DNA from: Shewanella aestuarii
GTDB lineage: Bacteria > Pseudomonadota > Gammaproteobacteria > Enterobacterales > Shewanellaceae
DNA length: 64,000 bases
Assembly (NCBI RefSeq): GCF_011765625.1
Contig: NZ_CP050313.1
Coordinates: 306,501-370,500 of the forward strand
Direction of reading: 5' to 3'
Part shown: positions 9,344 through 19,034 of the stretch, piece after piece
Layout of the letters: every line of letters begins with the position of its first letter
Position numbering within the stretch: position 1 is the first letter of the stretch
The notes under the pieces: model-generated
What the model saw: the letters and a program-made list of their open reading frames with translations, nothing else
Databases searched by the model: none
Told to the model about the DNA's origin: nothing
Translations under genes and position numbers: made by a program

Positions 9344-10771
9344 ATGAGTAACGAAATTAAAACTCAGGTAGTTGTATTAGGATCGGGCCCTGCAGGTTAT
9401 TCAGCTGCGTTTCGTGCTGCTGATTTAGGTTTAGAAACGGTTATCGTTGAACGTTTTAGCACCCTAGGTGGTGTTTGTTTAAACGTTGGTTGTATCCCAT
9501 CTAAAGCACTTTTACATATTGCTAAAGTGATTGAAGAAGCCAAAGCTGCGGCCAATCACGGTGTGGTATTTGGTGAGCCAACAATCGATTTAGATAAATT
9601 ACGTGGCTTTAAAGAAAAAGTCGTTAGCCAATTAACTGGCGGATTAGGCGGCATGTCTAAAATGCGTAAAGTGAATGTGGTTAATGGCTTTGGTAAGTTC
9701 ACCGGCCCTAACACTATCGAAGTGCAGGCTGAAGACGGCGTTAAAGTGGTTCACTTTGAACATGCCATTATTGCAGCGGGTTCTCGTCCAATTCAATTGC
9801 CATTTATTCCTCATGAAGATCCACGTATTTGGGATTCGACTGATGCATTAGAATTAAAAGAAGTTCCTGGTAAGTTATTAGTGATGGGTGGCGGTATTAT
9901 CGGCCTAGAAATGGGCACAGTTTACTCATCACTTGGCAGTGAGATTGACGTGGTTGAAATGTTCGACCAAGTTATCCCAGCTGCAGATAAAGACATTGTG
10001 CGCGTGTTCACTAAGCAAATTAAGAAGAAGTTTAACTTAATTCTTGAAACCAAAGTGACCGCAGTCGAAGCGAAAGAAGACGGCATTTACGTGACAATGG
10101 AAGGCAAAAAAGCGCCTACAGAGCCCGTACGTTACGATGCAGTATTGGTGGCGATTGGTCGTACACCAAATGGTAAGACTATTGCTGCTGAAAAAGCGGG
10201 TGTTAATGTTGATGAGCGTGGCTTTATCAATGTTGATAAGCAATTACGCACAAACGTGCCGCATATTTTTGCAATTGGTGACATTGTTGGTCAGCCAATG
10301 TTGGCGCACAAAGGTGTGCATGAAGGTCATGTTGCCGCTGAGGTTATCTCTGGTCTTAAGCATTTCTTCGATCCAAAAGTTATTCCATCAATTGCCTACA
10401 CTGACCCAGAAGTTGCATGGGTTGGCTTAACTGAGAAAGAAGCTAAAGAGCAAGGTATTGCTTACGAAACCGCTACCTTCCCATGGGCAGCAAGTGGCCG
10501 TGCGATTGCATCGGATTGTAGTGAAGGTATGACCAAGTTAATTTTCGACAAAGAATCACACCGTGTTATTGGTGGTGCTATTGTGGGTGTTAACGGTGGT
10601 GAGCTATTAGGTGAAATTGGCCTAGCTATTGAAATGGGTTGTGATGCTGAAGACTTAGCATTAACGATTCATGCTCACCCAACCTTACATGAGTCAGTTG
10701 GTCTTGCTGCTGAGGTTTATGAAGGTTCAATTACCGATTTGCCAAACCCAAAAGCAGTTAAAAAGAAGTAG
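9344..10771 (+). CDS. lpdA: Dihydrolipoamide dehydrogenase (E3)
   Basis: LpdA is the FAD flavoprotein that reoxidises dihydrolipoyl groups with NAD+ in the pyruvate and 2-oxoglutarate dehydrogenase complexes and the glycine cleavage system. The start is put at 9344: AGAGGAA precedes it and MSNEIKTQVVVLGSGPAGYS matches the family, giving 475 residues (E. coli 474). The frame is open upstream to 9290 but without similarity. Motifs seen are the FAD-binding GSGPAGY, the redox disulfide GGVCLNVGCIPSK, the NAD-binding GGGIIGLEMG, the second FAD motif IFAIGDIVGQPMLAHKG, and the C-terminal catalytic HAHPTLHES. It sits apart from aceF by a terminator and its own control region. Confidence 0.97.
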   Translation: MSNEIKTQVVVLGSGPAGYSAAFRAADLGLETVIVERFSTLGGVCLNVGCIPSKALLHIAKVIEEAKAAANHGVVFGEPTIDLDKLRGFKEKVVSQLTGGLGGMSKMRKVNVVNGFGKFTGPNTIEVQAEDGVKVVHFEHAIIAAGSRPIQLPFIPHEDPRIWDSTDALELKEVPGKLLVMGGGIIGLEMGTVYSSLGSEIDVVEMFDQVIPAADKDIVRVFTKQIKKKFNLILETKVTAVEAKEDGIYVTMEGKKAPTEPVRYDAVLVAIGRTPNGKTIAAEKAGVNVDERGFINVDKQLRTNVPHIFAIGDIVGQPMLAHKGVHEGHVAAEVISGLKHFFDPKVIPSIAYTDPEVAWVGLTEKEAKEQGIAYETATFPWAASGRAIASDCSEGMTKLIFDKESHRVIGGAIVGVNGGELLGEIGLAIEMGCDAEDLALTIHAHPTLHESVGLAAEVYEGSITDLPNPKAVKKK

Positions 10772-10795
10772 TTAACAGCTGTGACAAATTGTACT

Positions 10796-10822
10796 AAAGC
10801 ACCCTTATGGGTGCTTTTTTTT
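10796..10822 (+). terminator. Intrinsic terminator after lpdA
   Basis: AAAGCACCC, loop TTAT and GGGTGCTTT form a perfect nine-pair stem, followed by Ts. The 210 bases from here to the next gene show no other clear signal. Confidence 0.92.
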
Positions 10823-11032
10823 GGTCTACACTTAGCTGATGATGCTATATTGCTAGGCTCTGCTGGCAAGTCTATTGTTAATGACTTTTATCTTTGCTAG
10901 ATAGATAGGTTGGTGGTTATTGGTTTTTCTGAATATTAAGTAGAAATGAAACACCTTATCATTTCTAGATTGCGACTTTAGCATTGTCAGTGTGTTCTGA
11001 CTAAGATGTTAGTATTGGGGTTTTATTTCAGC

Positions 11033-14000
11033 ATGCATCGAATTGTTTGTCTTTTTTTAATTGTCTTTAGTTATCTTTTACCTGTTTCGCCAGTTATCGG
11101 TGCAGATTTTATTCAGCGTGTTTTCAATGCTAGAGATGGTTTAGCCAATACGGTGATCCACGATATTTATTTTGATCGGTATGGCTACACTTGGCTTGCG
11201 ACTGCAGAAGGCTTATATCGTGTTTCTAATAACTCAATTCGTCGTATTGATAAAATGGGGCGCGAATCAGTTTTAACTGAGCAAAGGGTGTATAGCATTG
11301 CTTCTGTAAACGATGATTATCTGTTACTGACTTCAGATAATCGTTTGTATTTATACAATATCCCACAACATGTTTTTACTGAAATATTTCAACCTTACTC
11401 GTCAGAGCATGCCAATGAGCATTGGGACCAAGATACGCCTGTAGGGGTTGCTTCTATTGTTAAATATGATGAAAACTACCTTGCTATTTTGGGGAAAGAT
11501 GGCACACGTTATTTATTTAATATTCAAACCTTAGCGTTAACATTTCAGCCATTACAAGATCTAACCTCTGATATTGAATGGGTGTCGCAACTTGTGTTGC
11601 CAAATAATGACATGTTATTCGCCGCCGTCAATCGCTTAGAGCTTCATACATCTTCAGGGCAAGTTGTTGACTTTAAATGGCATGATGATTATGGCGTGAT
11701 TAAAGGGATGCTTTACGACTCTCAACAACGCTTGTGGTTATATGCAACCAAAGGCCTATTTCAACTTGATGTTGCACTGAGACAAATTATCCCAATTAGC
11801 GATAAAAATTTTTATATTGAATCAATGGTTGCAGATGACGATGGCTTGTTATGGCTTGGGAGTCGCTCAGGGCTTTTTTCTTGGAATGTGGCAACCAATG
11901 AAACCATTAACTACAAAGCGGATTTAAAACTACAGGCCAATATTGATTACATTCATGCTCTGGCTATTGATAGCAATCAATTAATTTGGGTTGGTGGTTC
12001 AGGTGACGGTTTAGCGCTGGCGGCAACAAAGCCTGATTTTCTGCTTGATGTTTATTCACAAGACTCTCCTTATTACCTCAAAAATGAAATGATTTGGGCT
12101 ATTCACCAGCATGGTGAACAACTTTGGCTTGGTACCGATGGTAGCCTAGAAATGATTGAAGCCAAAAATCAGCCAGCGAAAGTGATTGTGGTTAAGGGGC
12201 TGGAGGTAAATGACAGTATTTATCAAATTGATACCTTGGATGACAGCCATATTTCATTGAGCACCACCAATGGGATATTTGTGGTTAATACTGAAACCTT
12301 TGAATCAGGTCGGTTTGCTTGGTGGAGTGGTGGGGAAAAATCATTAAGAAATAAAGTCATTTACATGAGTTATAAAGACCCACTGTTAAAAGGTCGAATA
12401 TGGTTTGTGACCAACCAAGGCATTTATTTTTGGGAACCAGGTGCAGCAGACATCACGCAATTAATTTTTAGTCAAACAGAAACCAGTCTAAATAACATCG
12501 AATATCGAGTGATTTTAAGAGATAAAGGTGGTCGTTTATGGACTGGAGGAGTGGAAAGTTTTGGCTACTTTGATGTTGATGGTCGTTATATAACACGAGA
12601 TTCTTTATTCAAAAATATTGATGTTATACCGCGTTTTTTTAATTTTACAGAGGTTGGTGACGGAATACTTTGGTTGGGTACGTCTCAGCATGGTTTGTTT
12701 GAATATAATTTTTTGACCGGTGAATTATTGGATCTTGATAAAAAGTTAAATATTGATTGCTCTTCCACGTTGTTTTTTCAAGTTATGGATGAGTCGTATT
12801 TAATTGGCTGCTCAAGTTCAATTATCGAAATTAATAAACAAACCAATGAACGACGCTCATATACCCATAAAGATGGTTTTATTTCCCATGAGCTCAATGA
12901 GGCGGCGATTTTTTATCAAACTGACAAAGGGTTATATATTGGTACCCCAGACGGTGCAATGTTAATTGACCCTTATAAATTGTCTAATCGCATTAATAAC
13001 GATCAAGCTTTCCTTGAGTCGGTATCGGTTTATTATGATGACAAGACAGATTTGTTTCTGCTTCCTGAAAATTTAAAAGTGATACAGCCAGGGGCTAGCT
13101 TGGTAAGTTTTCAAATATCCGATCTTGATTATCTTGATGACAGCCCAATGGGATTGCAGTATCGGTTATTAAGACAAGGCGAAGAACCAAGCGGTTTTGT
13201 ATTGTTAGAAGGGCAGTCACAAATCAATATTTCTGGCCTAAGAGCAGGAGAATATACCCTCGAGTTATTGTATAAAAATCGCAGTGTTTGGTCTGATAAA
13301 CCGTTGCAGTTTAGCTTTACCGTAGCAGAGTTTTGGTGGCAGTCGCAGTTATTTAGAAGCATGATCATTTTTATGTTTTTACTGGTTGCCTTTAGCGTGT
13401 CTTTTTATCACCACCGCCAAGTAAAAAGGTTTAAACGTGTCAACGAAGCGCTGATTAAAAGTGATGACAGATTGTCACAAGCTTTAAAAGGCAGTGATTC
13501 GGATTTATGGGAGTGGCGCGATAATACCCAAAAATTAACTTTAGATAACCGTAGTGGTTTATTGGGTTCGCAAACAAAAATTGTTTATCGATTTGATGAT
13601 TTCCCAATCCATCCGGAAGATGTGGCCAGGGTCACTAAAGCTTGGTTAGGCTTTTTAAAATCGGAAACAAACATGATAGATGTCGAGCATCGTTACTTGC
13701 ATGACTCAGGTAGTTGGCGTTGGTTTAGGGTTCGAGGTCGAGCTACTGCCATTAATCCGATGACGAATCGCATAATCTCGGTAGCGGGTATTTATACCGA
13801 TATTACCAGTAAACGAGAGCTTGAAAGTGAAGTTCATTTATTTGCTGAGGCATTTAAAAATACCTCAGAAGGCATGCTCATTCTTGATGCTGAGCAAAAT
13901 ATCAAAGTGAGTAATCAGGCGGCAAATAAGATTTTGGGTTTATCGGATCAGGCGGTTAACGGCAAAGCCTTTACCGATATTGTGATTTCTAGCCAAGTGC

Positions 14001-15508
14001 CGCTTAATATTGATAAGTTATTTACTAAAGCGACATTCTGGAGTGGCGAAAGAGCCTTGTTGAGGGCCGATGAAATGCCTTGTCCTGTGTGGTTGAATAT
14101 TTCAAAAATGCAGGATATCTCAGAAAATATTTTACATTATGTGGTTGTTTTTTCTGATATAACCGATCGTAAACAAAATGAAATCAAGCTGCAAAGGCTT
14201 GCCAATACCGATGCGTTAACTGGGGTTGCTAATCGCTCACAATTTTTAACGACCTTAAATAAAATCATTAAAGAAGCGAGTGACACTAATGAAAAGTTGG
14301 CTTTGCTATTTTTAGATTTAGACCGATTTAAATCAGTCAATGACTCATATGGTCACTCAATGGGAGATGCTTTGCTGGTTGAGGCATCTAATCGGTTACA
14401 GTCTTGTTTAAGTTCTGAACATATTTTATGTCGTTTTGGCGGCGATGAGTTTGTCATATTACTCAGAAAAATAGAAAGTTTAGATGCTATTAATCATATA
14501 GCTAACAAACTACTGCAGCAGATACAAAAGCCTTTCAGGTTATATGGTCGAGAGTTCTTTATTTCTACCAGTATTGGTATTTGTTGTTGGCCTGATGATT
14601 GTCGCGACCCTGAAACCCTGATTAAAAATGCTGACTTAGCTATGTATCATGCAAAAGACGAAGGTCGAGGTAATTTTCAATATTATTCAGCAGAAAGAAA
14701 TACTGAGGCCTTATACCATCTTCGCTTAGAGTCTGACTTGCGCAAAGCTATAGAGCGCAATGAATTTGAACTTTATTACCAACCGCAAATAGATATTTTG
14801 CATAACGATCGTTTTATTGGAATGGAGGCGTTAATTCGCTGGCAACATCCGATTGACGGCTTTATCCGTCCTGATGTTTTTATTCAGGTGGCAGAGTCGT
14901 GTGGTTTAATTATCGATATCGATAGCTGGGTGTTAAAGCAAGCTTGCCTTGATGGAATGCGATGGCATCAGCATTATGATGCAAACTTCAAGTTGTCTGT
15001 GAATGTATCTGCAGTGCATTTTGGTCAAAATGATTTTATCCGTCATGTGAAAAATATATTAGATGAAACTGGTTTTCCCGCTGCAAAGCTTTGCCTTGAA
15101 ATCACCGAAGGCGTGTTAATGAAAGAGCTCCATGTTGCTACTCAACACCTCTCAAACTTAAAAGCGTTAGGTGTTCAAGTTGCAATTGATGATTTTGGTA
15201 CGGGTTATTCTTCTTTGGCTTACTTGCGAAGCTTTGAAGTGAATACATTAAAAATTGATCGTTCATTCTTAATCGATATTGCCGAAAATCAAGCAGACCA
15301 AGCTATCGTATCGAGTATTATTGAGCTTGCTCGTAACCTGAAATTACAAGTGGTTGCAGAAGGCATAGAGACACATCAGCAATTGGAGCAAGTGTTCAGT
15401 CGTGGGTGTTACATTATTCAGGGGTATTACTTTGCTAAACCAATGCCCAGACATGAATTAGATAAGTTTATGGGGTTGGATGAGTCAACAATGAGTTTGA
15501 CTGAATAA
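11033..15508 (+). CDS. Membrane sensor with beta-propeller/Y_Y_Y periplasmic part and PAS-GGDEF-EAL cytoplasmic part
   Basis: A predicted c-di-GMP-metabolising receptor of about 1491 residues. After a signal peptide (start chosen at 11033, MHRIVCLFLIVFSYLL...) comes a long periplasmic region with repeated W-L-G or W-x-A-T blades (for example GYTWLATAEGLYR, LLWLGSRSGLF) typical of two-component-regulator propellers, then a Y_Y_Y-like beta domain, a transmembrane helix (about 775-797), two PAS-like domains, GGDEF (intact FGGDEF at about 1136) and EAL (intact EALIRW at about 1265, DDFGTGYSSL later). Both catalytic motifs look complete, so it could make or break c-di-GMP; no RxxD inhibitory site is visible just before GGDEF. 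Such propellers sense sugars or polymers in other families; the ligand here is unknown. It is flanked by lpdA and the patatin gene. Confidence 0.88.
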   Translation: MHRIVCLFLIVFSYLLPVSPVIGADFIQRVFNARDGLANTVIHDIYFDRYGYTWLATAEGLYRVSNNSIRRIDKMGRESVLTEQRVYSIASVNDDYLLLTSDNRLYLYNIPQHVFTEIFQPYSSEHANEHWDQDTPVGVASIVKYDENYLAILGKDGTRYLFNIQTLALTFQPLQDLTSDIEWVSQLVLPNNDMLFAAVNRLELHTSSGQVVDFKWHDDYGVIKGMLYDSQQRLWLYATKGLFQLDVALRQIIPISDKNFYIESMVADDDGLLWLGSRSGLFSWNVATNETINYKADLKLQANIDYIHALAIDSNQLIWVGGSGDGLALAATKPDFLLDVYSQDSPYYLKNEMIWAIHQHGEQLWLGTDGSLEMIEAKNQPAKVIVVKGLEVNDSIYQIDTLDDSHISLSTTNGIFVVNTETFESGRFAWWSGGEKSLRNKVIYMSYKDPLLKGRIWFVTNQGIYFWEPGAADITQLIFSQTETSLNNIEYRVILRDKGGRLWTGGVESFGYFDVDGRYITRDSLFKNIDVIPRFFNFTEVGDGILWLGTSQHGLFEYNFLTGELLDLDKKLNIDCSSTLFFQVMDESYLIGCSSSIIEINKQTNERRSYTHKDGFISHELNEAAIFYQTDKGLYIGTPDGAMLIDPYKLSNRINNDQAFLESVSVYYDDKTDLFLLPENLKVIQPGASLVSFQISDLDYLDDSPMGLQYRLLRQGEEPSGFVLLEGQSQINISGLRAGEYTLELLYKNRSVWSDKPLQFSFTVAEFWWQSQLFRSMIIFMFLLVAFSVSFYHHRQVKRFKRVNEALIKSDDRLSQALKGSDSDLWEWRDNTQKLTLDNRSGLLGSQTKIVYRFDDFPIHPEDVARVTKAWLGFLKSETNMIDVEHRYLHDSGSWRWFRVRGRATAINPMTNRIISVAGIYTDITSKRELESEVHLFAEAFKNTSEGMLILDAEQNIKVSNQAANKILGLSDQAVNGKAFTDIVISSQVPLNIDKLFTKATFWSGERALLRADEMPCPVWLNISKMQDISENILHYVVVFSDITDRKQNEIKLQRLANTDALTGVANRSQFLTTLNKIIKEASDTNEKLALLFLDLDRFKSVNDSYGHSMGDALLVEASNRLQSCLSSEHILCRFGGDEFVILLRKIESLDAINHIANKLLQQIQKPFRLYGREFFISTSIGICCWPDDCRDPETLIKNADLAMYHAKDEGRGNFQYYSAERNTEALYHLRLESDLRKAIERNEFELYYQPQIDILHNDRFIGMEALIRWQHPIDGFIRPDVFIQVAESCGLIIDIDSWVLKQACLDGMRWHQHYDANFKLSVNVSAVHFGQNDFIRHVKNILDETGFPAAKLCLEITEGVLMKELHVATQHLSNLKALGVQVAIDDFGTGYSSLAYLRSFEVNTLKIDRSFLIDIAENQADQAIVSSIIELARNLKLQVVAEGIETHQQLEQVFSRGCYIIQGYYFAKPMPRHELDKFMGLDESTMSLTE

Positions 15509-15570
15509 ATAATTTTACTTTGTTGAGTATTTGTTAGAATGCACTTGTTTTTATTCACGTTGAGGCAATC

Positions 15571-17868
15571 ATGCTGAGTTTCGTCCAGACTAAATTAGGT
15601 AATAAATTAATTAGCCGTTTGCTGACATGGGGTTTATTTATTGTTCCAATAGCGGCAGTGGCTAATGCTGATGTAGTCAGCTCTCTTGCTAAAGACGCTA
15701 GCGAAAATCCCAACGTTGAACGACCAACCATAGGGTTAGTGTTAAGTGGTGGCGGAGCTAAAGGGGCAGCACATATTGGCGTACTACAAGTACTTGAAGC
15801 CAATAATATTCCTGTTGATTATATTGCCGGAACCAGTATTGGGGCCTATGTAGCAGGTATGTATGCATTGGGATTTAGTGCTAATGAAATTGAAACCATT
15901 ATGCTTGAAGGTGACTGGGATAAAGGGTATTCAGATACCATCCCACGTGAAAACCTGTCTTACCGCGATAAGCAATTACGTGACAAATATAATATCCCAA
16001 TTGACGTAGGTTTTAAAAACCGTGAGATCACTGCGCCATCAGGTTTGCTTCAAGGGCAAACCATGTCTCATCTTCTTCGTCATTCAACGGATTTAGTTGA
16101 GCAGTTTGGTGACTTCGACGACCTTGCTATTCCGTTTCGTGCGGTTTCAACCGATCTTGCCACTAGTGAACCCGTAATATTGTCAAAAGGCAGCATTGTG
16201 CAAGCGATGCAGGCATCAGCCACTGTACCAGGCGCATTACAACCCGCTTTAATTGATGGAAAGTTACTTGTTGATGGGGGTATCGCCAATAATATGCCCG
16301 TTGACGTGGTAAAAGCGATGGGCGCAGATATTATTATTGCGGTCGATATTGGGTCACCACTTGTGGGCCAAAATCAGCTTAATTCAACAATTGCGGTATT
16401 AGAGCAATTATCAACCATGCTAACGGCTGCTAGCACTGAAAGACAAAAACTATTGTTAAATGAAAGGGATATATTAATCCGCCCGTGGATTGATAACTTA
16501 AGTACCACTGATTTTAGCATCATGCCACAAGCATTAGTTATTGGTGAGCAAGCAGCGCAATTAAAATATGAAAAGTTAGCAAAGTTATCTATTTCAGATG
16601 AGGCTTATCAAAATTATGTGCGTGCCAAAATGCAAAAACGCACCGCATGGGTTGATCCTATTAAGCAACCTATTTATCAGGTGGTATTGAATAATCAATC
16701 TGCGATTAACGATAAATTAATTACCGATCGTTTGGGCATTAAAAAAGGTCAAGTGGTTTCAAAAGAAGATTTAGAAGCGGCATTACAACGAGTTTATTCG
16801 CTCAATAAGTTTGAACGAGTGGATGCCGAATTTACAGATTCTGAAGATGGACGTATTTTAACCGTCACTTCTAAGGCGAAATCTTGGGGACCAAACTACT
16901 TTAATGCAGGTTTTAATTGGGAAGATGATTTGAGTTTAGACTCTGCTGTTTCCCTAAATCTTGCCTATACCATGACCAATTTAACTGACAATGGTGGTGA
17001 GTGGCATAATGAATTAGAGATGGGGATTCAAAAGCGTATCGCGACGGAATTTTATCAACCTTTAGATAGAGACCAAGACTTTTACAATTTAAGTCGCTTA
17101 GAGTACGAAATCAATAAATGGGATATTTTTGACCAAAATGAGCGCGTGTTTGAATTGAAAAAACACGTTGCCACCCTTGCAACTGGGCTAGGGTATAACC
17201 TGTCGGCCAATGGTATTTTTGAGCTTGGTTTTATTACTGAGCGTGGCAAACTGGCTAATGAAGTCGCATTAAGCAGTGATTTTGACTACACCACTTACGG
17301 AGGCTATGTCAAACTGGCTTATGATAGTTTAAATAGCATTAGCTTTCCGACAGAAGGTAATCGTTTTACCGTGACTTGGTTTATGCGTGATGAAAAATAT
17401 CATGGCGCAGATATCGTAGATACTCATGATAAAACCTGGCAGATTGAAGCCGATTGGAAAGGCGCCTTAAGAATAGGTAATCATGCCTTTGTGGGTAAAG
17501 TGGCGGCCTCTACAGTGGAAAGTGACGGTGATTTTACTATTCACTTTAGTAGTTTGGGTGGGTTTTTAAACTTATCTGGTTACCATAAAAATGCGTTGGC
17601 TGGACCTCATAAATTATTTGGTGCGGGAATTTATCAATATGATTTAGGCCGCGACATGTTGATTACTGATGTGCCATTGTATGTGGGTATCAGTCTTGAG
17701 GCGGGTAATGTGTGGTATGAGCGTGATGATGTCGATTTAGATGATTTAATTTACGCAAGTAGTATCTATCTTGGTACTGATACATCTTGGGGGCCTGCGG
17801 CATTAGGCTTTGGTTTTACTGACTTGGGTGATAAGTCAGTTTACTTATTTATTGGTAAAAATTTCTAA
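15571..17868 (+). CDS. Patatin-like phospholipase fused to an outer-membrane beta-barrel (type Vd autotransporter, PlpD-like)
   Basis: A predicted secreted or surface lipase of 765 residues. A signal peptide (about 1-33, ending AVANA) precedes a patatin domain (about 53-340) with oxyanion motif GGGAKGAAH (60-68), nucleophile Ser89 in GTSIG, and the dyad Asp235 in DGG. A POTRA-like segment follows (about 370-430, ITDRLGIKKGQVVSKEDLEAAL), then a BamA/surface-antigen-type 16-strand barrel to the C-terminal Phe (VYLFIGKNF). This order is that of the type Vd family founded by Pseudomonas PlpD. It is probably transcribed alone; a terminator follows. Substrate and release of the passenger are not evident from sequence. 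Confidence 0.92.
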   Translation: MLSFVQTKLGNKLISRLLTWGLFIVPIAAVANADVVSSLAKDASENPNVERPTIGLVLSGGGAKGAAHIGVLQVLEANNIPVDYIAGTSIGAYVAGMYALGFSANEIETIMLEGDWDKGYSDTIPRENLSYRDKQLRDKYNIPIDVGFKNREITAPSGLLQGQTMSHLLRHSTDLVEQFGDFDDLAIPFRAVSTDLATSEPVILSKGSIVQAMQASATVPGALQPALIDGKLLVDGGIANNMPVDVVKAMGADIIIAVDIGSPLVGQNQLNSTIAVLEQLSTMLTAASTERQKLLLNERDILIRPWIDNLSTTDFSIMPQALVIGEQAAQLKYEKLAKLSISDEAYQNYVRAKMQKRTAWVDPIKQPIYQVVLNNQSAINDKLITDRLGIKKGQVVSKEDLEAALQRVYSLNKFERVDAEFTDSEDGRILTVTSKAKSWGPNYFNAGFNWEDDLSLDSAVSLNLAYTMTNLTDNGGEWHNELEMGIQKRIATEFYQPLDRDQDFYNLSRLEYEINKWDIFDQNERVFELKKHVATLATGLGYNLSANGIFELGFITERGKLANEVALSSDFDYTTYGGYVKLAYDSLNSISFPTEGNRFTVTWFMRDEKYHGADIVDTHDKTWQIEADWKGALRIGNHAFVGKVAASTVESDGDFTIHFSSLGGFLNLSGYHKNALAGPHKLFGAGIYQYDLGRDMLITDVPLYVGISLEAGNVWYERDDVDLDDLIYASSIYLGTDTSWGPAALGFGFTDLGDKSVYLFIGKNF

Positions 17869-17893
17869 AGAGCTTAAATACAGTAAGGCATCT

Positions 17894-17924
17894 AAAAATG
17901 GCACCGATGAGAGGTGCCATTTTT
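17894..17924. terminator. Bidirectional terminator between the patatin gene and the HAD gene
   Basis: AAAAATGGCACC, a six-base loop, then AGGTGCCATTTTT. The A and T tails make it usable by both convergent genes. Confidence 0.9.
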
Positions 17925-17950
17925 ATTGGATGAGACTCTTTTAGTCGCAT

Positions 17951-18634
17951 TTATTTTAACGTTTGTGTTTGTTTGAGCGCAGCCAATAGCGACGGTATCT
18001 CAGCTGCGCTGTTTAGCTGATGATGTGCCACTATCCACTTGTTTTGTGTGGCATCAATCGGCGCAGGAATGGCAACTGTTTGCATGTTGGCGGCTCTTGC
18101 TGCAATCAACCCTGTAAAAGAGTCCTCAATGGCTAAGCAGTTTTCAGCTTTAACCTGCAGTTTTGCGGCGCAGTTTAAATACACTTCAGGATGAGGCTTG
18201 CCCAAGGTTAAATGTTCTGCAGAGCAAATTGCATCAAAATAATGGCCGATGCTCAGTTTAGTTAATACTGCATCAATGATCAGCGATGACGATGAGGTGG
18301 CTAAGCCAATTTTTAAACCTTGTTGACTGCAAAAAGCTAAACTTTCTATCACGCCATTCATTGCTGCACCTTGTTGGTGAATTTGCGCTACAACCTCTTG
18401 CACAATGGCTTGTGACGTTGCGTGATTATCGTAATTTATCCAAGGAGATCGTTGATACCAATACTGGACAACCTGATCGATGCGATAGCCTGTGGTTTGA
18501 AGAGTATCTGCTAAACATAGGTTTAACCCTAGTTTATTAAATACTTTAATTTCAGCTTGTTGCCATGCTGGTTCTGAATCAATCAGTACGCCATCCATAT
18601 CAAATATGATGGCCTTGATGTGAGGTGTTGTCAT
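17951..18634 (-). CDS. hxpB: HAD-superfamily sugar-phosphate phosphatase, YniC/HxpB-like
   Basis: A cytoplasmic phosphatase of about 227 residues. It has the HAD motif I FDMDGVLIDSEPAW with nucleophile Asp, motif II LATSSS, the lysine region GKPHPEVYL, and acid motif AIEDSFTGLIAARAANM. The sequence around DSEPAWQQAEIKVFNKLGL resembles E. coli YniC (HxpB), which removes phosphate from 2-deoxyglucose-6-phosphate and other hexitol or hexose phosphates. The start could be 18646 (MSRRM...) or the Met four codons in at 18634 (MTTPHIKAIIF), which fits the family better. The exact substrate cannot be told from the sequence. It is divergent from acnB. Confidence 0.8.
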   Translation of the reverse strand: MTTPHIKAIIFDMDGVLIDSEPAWQQAEIKVFNKLGLNLCLADTLQTTGYRIDQVVQYWYQRSPWINYDNHATSQAIVQEVVAQIHQQGAAMNGVIESLAFCSQQGLKIGLATSSSSLIIDAVLTKLSIGHYFDAICSAEHLTLGKPHPEVYLNCAAKLQVKAENCLAIEDSFTGLIAARAANMQTVAIPAPIDATQNKWIVAHHQLNSAAEIPSLLAALKQTQTLK

Positions 18635-18907
18635 TCTTCTGCTCATAAACGACTGACTTTAGAAATAGATTATCGTTATCTGACACATTGTTCACCATTA
18701 ATCGATTTTTAATCAATTTTTTTTGCATAAGTTAAATGTAAGTCTGCAGTTTGCTTTAAATGTGGCTAAATAATTAACTCAATGAAATTAAGGTCTTTTT
18801 TTCTTGTTTCAAACTATTGTCTAATTTTCTTTGTTTAAATCAGACTTTACATTGTTAATCGGACAAAAAAATCCCGTAGATTTCATCTATGTAAGACTGT
18901 GATCTGA

Positions 18908-18936
18908 TTCATACTTTTTTAAAGCTGTAGTATACT
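18908..18936 (+). promoter_or_regulatory. Candidate acnB promoter and leader start
   Basis: TATACT at 18931-18936 is a fair -10 element with a weak TTCATA -35 at 18908-18913 and a 17-base spacer. It would leave a leader of about 90 bases before acnB containing small inverted repeats (GGTCGG/CCGAACC near 18940-18961; CAACGT/ACGTTG near 18973-18995). The rest of the 18647-18907 gap is AT-rich, with TTAATCGATTTTTAATCAA-like symmetry near 18700 that may be a regulator site. Confidence 0.4.
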
Positions 18937-19034
18937 GGGGGTCGGATTTCAAGCCCGAACCTGTGGAATTATCAACGTTAACAAAACAGACGTTGAGTTT
19001 CGCCGTAAGGCGCCAAACAAAGAGGAATGTTGCC

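Noticed and set aside
18963-19034. Upstream extension of acnB by 24 residues
   Set aside because: The added residues do not match AcnB, and AGAGGA with GTG at 19035 gives exactly the family length.
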